A stretch of DNA of 13,996 nucleotides from positions 1 through 13,996 of the forward strand of contig CAJUJB010000060.1 in assembly GCA_910586595.1 (NCBI GenBank), read 5' to 3'. The stretch comes from an uncultured Muribaculaceae bacterium. Lineage in GTDB: Bacteria > Bacteroidota > Bacteroidia > Bacteroidales > Muribaculaceae. The translations under genes were made by a program, and so were the position numbers. The notes below the pieces were generated by a model. The model made no database searches and was not told the DNA's origin. It saw nothing but the letters and a program-made list of their open reading frames with translations. Of the stretch, positions 12,787 through 13,996 are shown piece by piece. Numbering within the stretch: position 1 is the stretch's first letter; every line of letters starts with the position of its first letter.

Positions 12787-13996
12787 AGTTGCGCAGGCTC
12801 GACATACACAATATTGCCTCAATAGGCGATGCTACAATCAACTTCGATTCCGCACCGCTCTGCGATACGGATGTATTCCTCATCTGTGGAGAGACGGGCG
12901 CGGGTAAATCTACTATACTCGATGCGATATGCCTGGCTCTATTCGGGTATGTGCCCAGATTAGGATCGAGCCGCGGCGACAAATACAATGATATAAGTCA
13001 TAACGATCAGCGTCAATTACTCAGGGCCGGCTGCGGAGAAGGATTTGTAAAATTGTCTTTCGACGGAAACGACAACCATTTCTATGAGGCGGAATGGCAA
13101 GTGCGTAGAGCCCGCAATAAACCTACAGGGAAATTTCAGGATGTCAGATGGTCATTGATTAGAGACGGACAAAGATCTGAAGCAATTACTCATTCATTGA
13201 GAGTCCGTCAGGCGGTCGTGGAAGCCTTGGGTATCGATTACGACCAATTTGTGCGTACGTCGATGCTTGCGCAGGGCGAATTTACCCGTTTTCTCAAGGC
13301 GGCTGATAATGAAAAATCTGCAATTCTTGAGAAACTTACCGGCACCACCATATATACGCGTGTAGGCGCCGAGATTTATCGTCTTTCTGAGGAAAAGAAA
13401 AGGGCTTACGATATTCTTCTCAGCAAAATTGAGGCCGAGAGTTTACTATCCCCGGATGAACTGGCGAGCCTAAAAAAAGAGTTGGAGGACGTGGCTGCAG
13501 ACTGTACACGGCTTCAGGCTGATGGTCGCTTGGTGGCAGGAAAAATCGCTTGGCTCGAACGCCATGCAATTTCGCTGGCGGCGGTTGAAAAGGCGAAAAA
13601 GGATGCAGAAGCGGCTGCCACCAATCTTTCATCCCGCAGAATGCTCGAAATAAAAGAGGCTGTAGCGCTATGGAATGAAACATCATCCGTAAGAGCTGCG
13701 ATTGACTCAATAAAGGCAACTGAAAAAGAATCTGAAGAAGTATCTACCACCCTCAAATTACTGGAGCGAGAATGGCTTCAAGCTTTGGCAAATGAGAAAA
13801 AAGGTGCCATGCATCTCGATACGTTGGTGCGTGAAGCGGCCAACATTGATTTAGCGATTGAAGATCGGGCATGGCAAGTTGAGATTTTTGCGCAGTATGA
13901 CGATTTGATTACCAATCTTGATCGCCAGACTCAATTACGGGATAAGGAACGGGAAACCATTGGTGAATTAAAGCAAATTGAGAAGGCCTTGGTAAG
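12783..13996 (+). CDS. sbcC: Exonuclease subunit SbcC (Rad50-like SMC ATPase), N-terminal part
   Basis: The frame is open from the ATG at 12783 to the window edge, 404 codons, about the first 40 percent of a typical SbcC (roughly 1000 residues). SbcC is the ATPase and long coiled-coil partner of SbcD; it holds DNA ends and gates the nuclease. The start MKLRRLDIHNIASIGDATI is the standard Rad50/SbcC opening. Walker A is GETGAGKST (36-44). The Q-loop and following family block are MLAQGEFTRFLKA (161-173) with Gln164, then NEKSAILEKLTGT. From about residue 200 the sequence becomes charged and heptad-like (EEKKRAYDILLSKIEAE), the beginning of the first coiled coil. The zinc hook, signature motif and Walker B lie beyond the window. 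The start overlaps the sbcD stop by four bases. Confidence 0.93.
   Translation, partial: MKLRRLDIHNIASIGDATINFDSAPLCDTDVFLICGETGAGKSTILDAICLALFGYVPRLGSSRGDKYNDISHNDQRQLLRAGCGEGFVKLSFDGNDNHFYEAEWQVRRARNKPTGKFQDVRWSLIRDGQRSEAITHSLRVRQAVVEALGIDYDQFVRTSMLAQGEFTRFLKAADNEKSAILEKLTGTTIYTRVGAEIYRLSEEKKRAYDILLSKIEAESLLSPDELASLKKELEDVAADCTRLQADGRLVAGKIAWLERHAISLAAVEKAKKDAEAAATNLSSRRMLEIKEAVALWNETSSVRAAIDSIKATEKESEEVSTTLKLLEREWLQALANEKKGAMHLDTLVREAANIDLAIEDRAWQVEIFAQYDDLITNLDRQTQLRDKERETIGELKQIEKALV

Noticed and set aside
1..13996. A novel defence, mobile or CRISPR-like system
   Set aside because: I found no repeat-spacer array, integrase, transposase, toxin-antitoxin pair or attachment repeat, and nearly every gene belongs to a known core family.

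Overview
This window looks like an ordinary stretch of chromosome from a Bacteroidota bacterium, most likely order Bacteroidales. A gut Muribaculaceae-like organism would fit, but that is inference. The reasons are: promoters of the Bacteroidota housekeeping-sigma type (TTTG about 20 bases before TAnnTTTG); a protein joining HU-like (CCDC81-type) domains to a SPOR domain; a lipoprotein whose cysteine is followed by an acidic export-signal-like stretch; and the order DUF2520 / KdsC-like phosphatase / Maf. I see no phage, insertion sequence, CRISPR, tRNA or rRNA.

Layout. (1) 1-152: the C-terminal end of ribose-phosphate pyrophosphokinase, closed by a strong terminator at 164-202. (2) 209-1165: a D-2-hydroxyacid dehydrogenase that starts only 6 bases after that terminator's T-run. 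(3) 1294-6869: a compact eight-gene rightward run with its own promoter at 1223-1254: HU-like/SPOR membrane protein, nitroreductase, DUF2520 Rossmann protein, KdsC-like HAD phosphatase, Maf nucleotide pyrophosphatase, flavodiiron protein FprA, a second nitroreductase and a small ABM-fold monooxygenase. Several of these genes overlap. The run ends at a terminator (6886-6932) that lies partly inside the convergent neighbour. (4) 6909-11381, leftward: clpB, then a small probable surface lipoprotein, then a Na+-coupled amino-acid symporter with its own promoter. (5) 11629 to the end, rightward: sbcD and the first 404 codons of sbcC, overlapping by ATGA. The 247-base gap between clpB and sbcD is the largest non-coding stretch. 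It holds a sigma-54-like -24/-12 element facing clpB, a palindrome in the predicted clpB leader, and a housekeeping-type promoter facing sbcD.

How the genes fit together. The rightward run mixes cell-envelope and nucleotide upkeep (SPOR protein, KdsC-like, Maf) with flavin-based reduction of oxygen, nitric oxide or nitro/quinone compounds (FprA, two nitroreductases, ABM protein). That combination suits an anaerobe exposed to occasional oxygen. ClpB (disaggregase) and SbcCD (DNA-end nuclease) are stress and repair functions on either side of a shared control region.

I did not find a clearly new biological system. The points most worth a second look are the sigma-54-like element ahead of clpB, the substrate-site substitution in the symporter, the terminator built into a coding end, and the hairpin with internal repeats between clpB and the lipoprotein gene.
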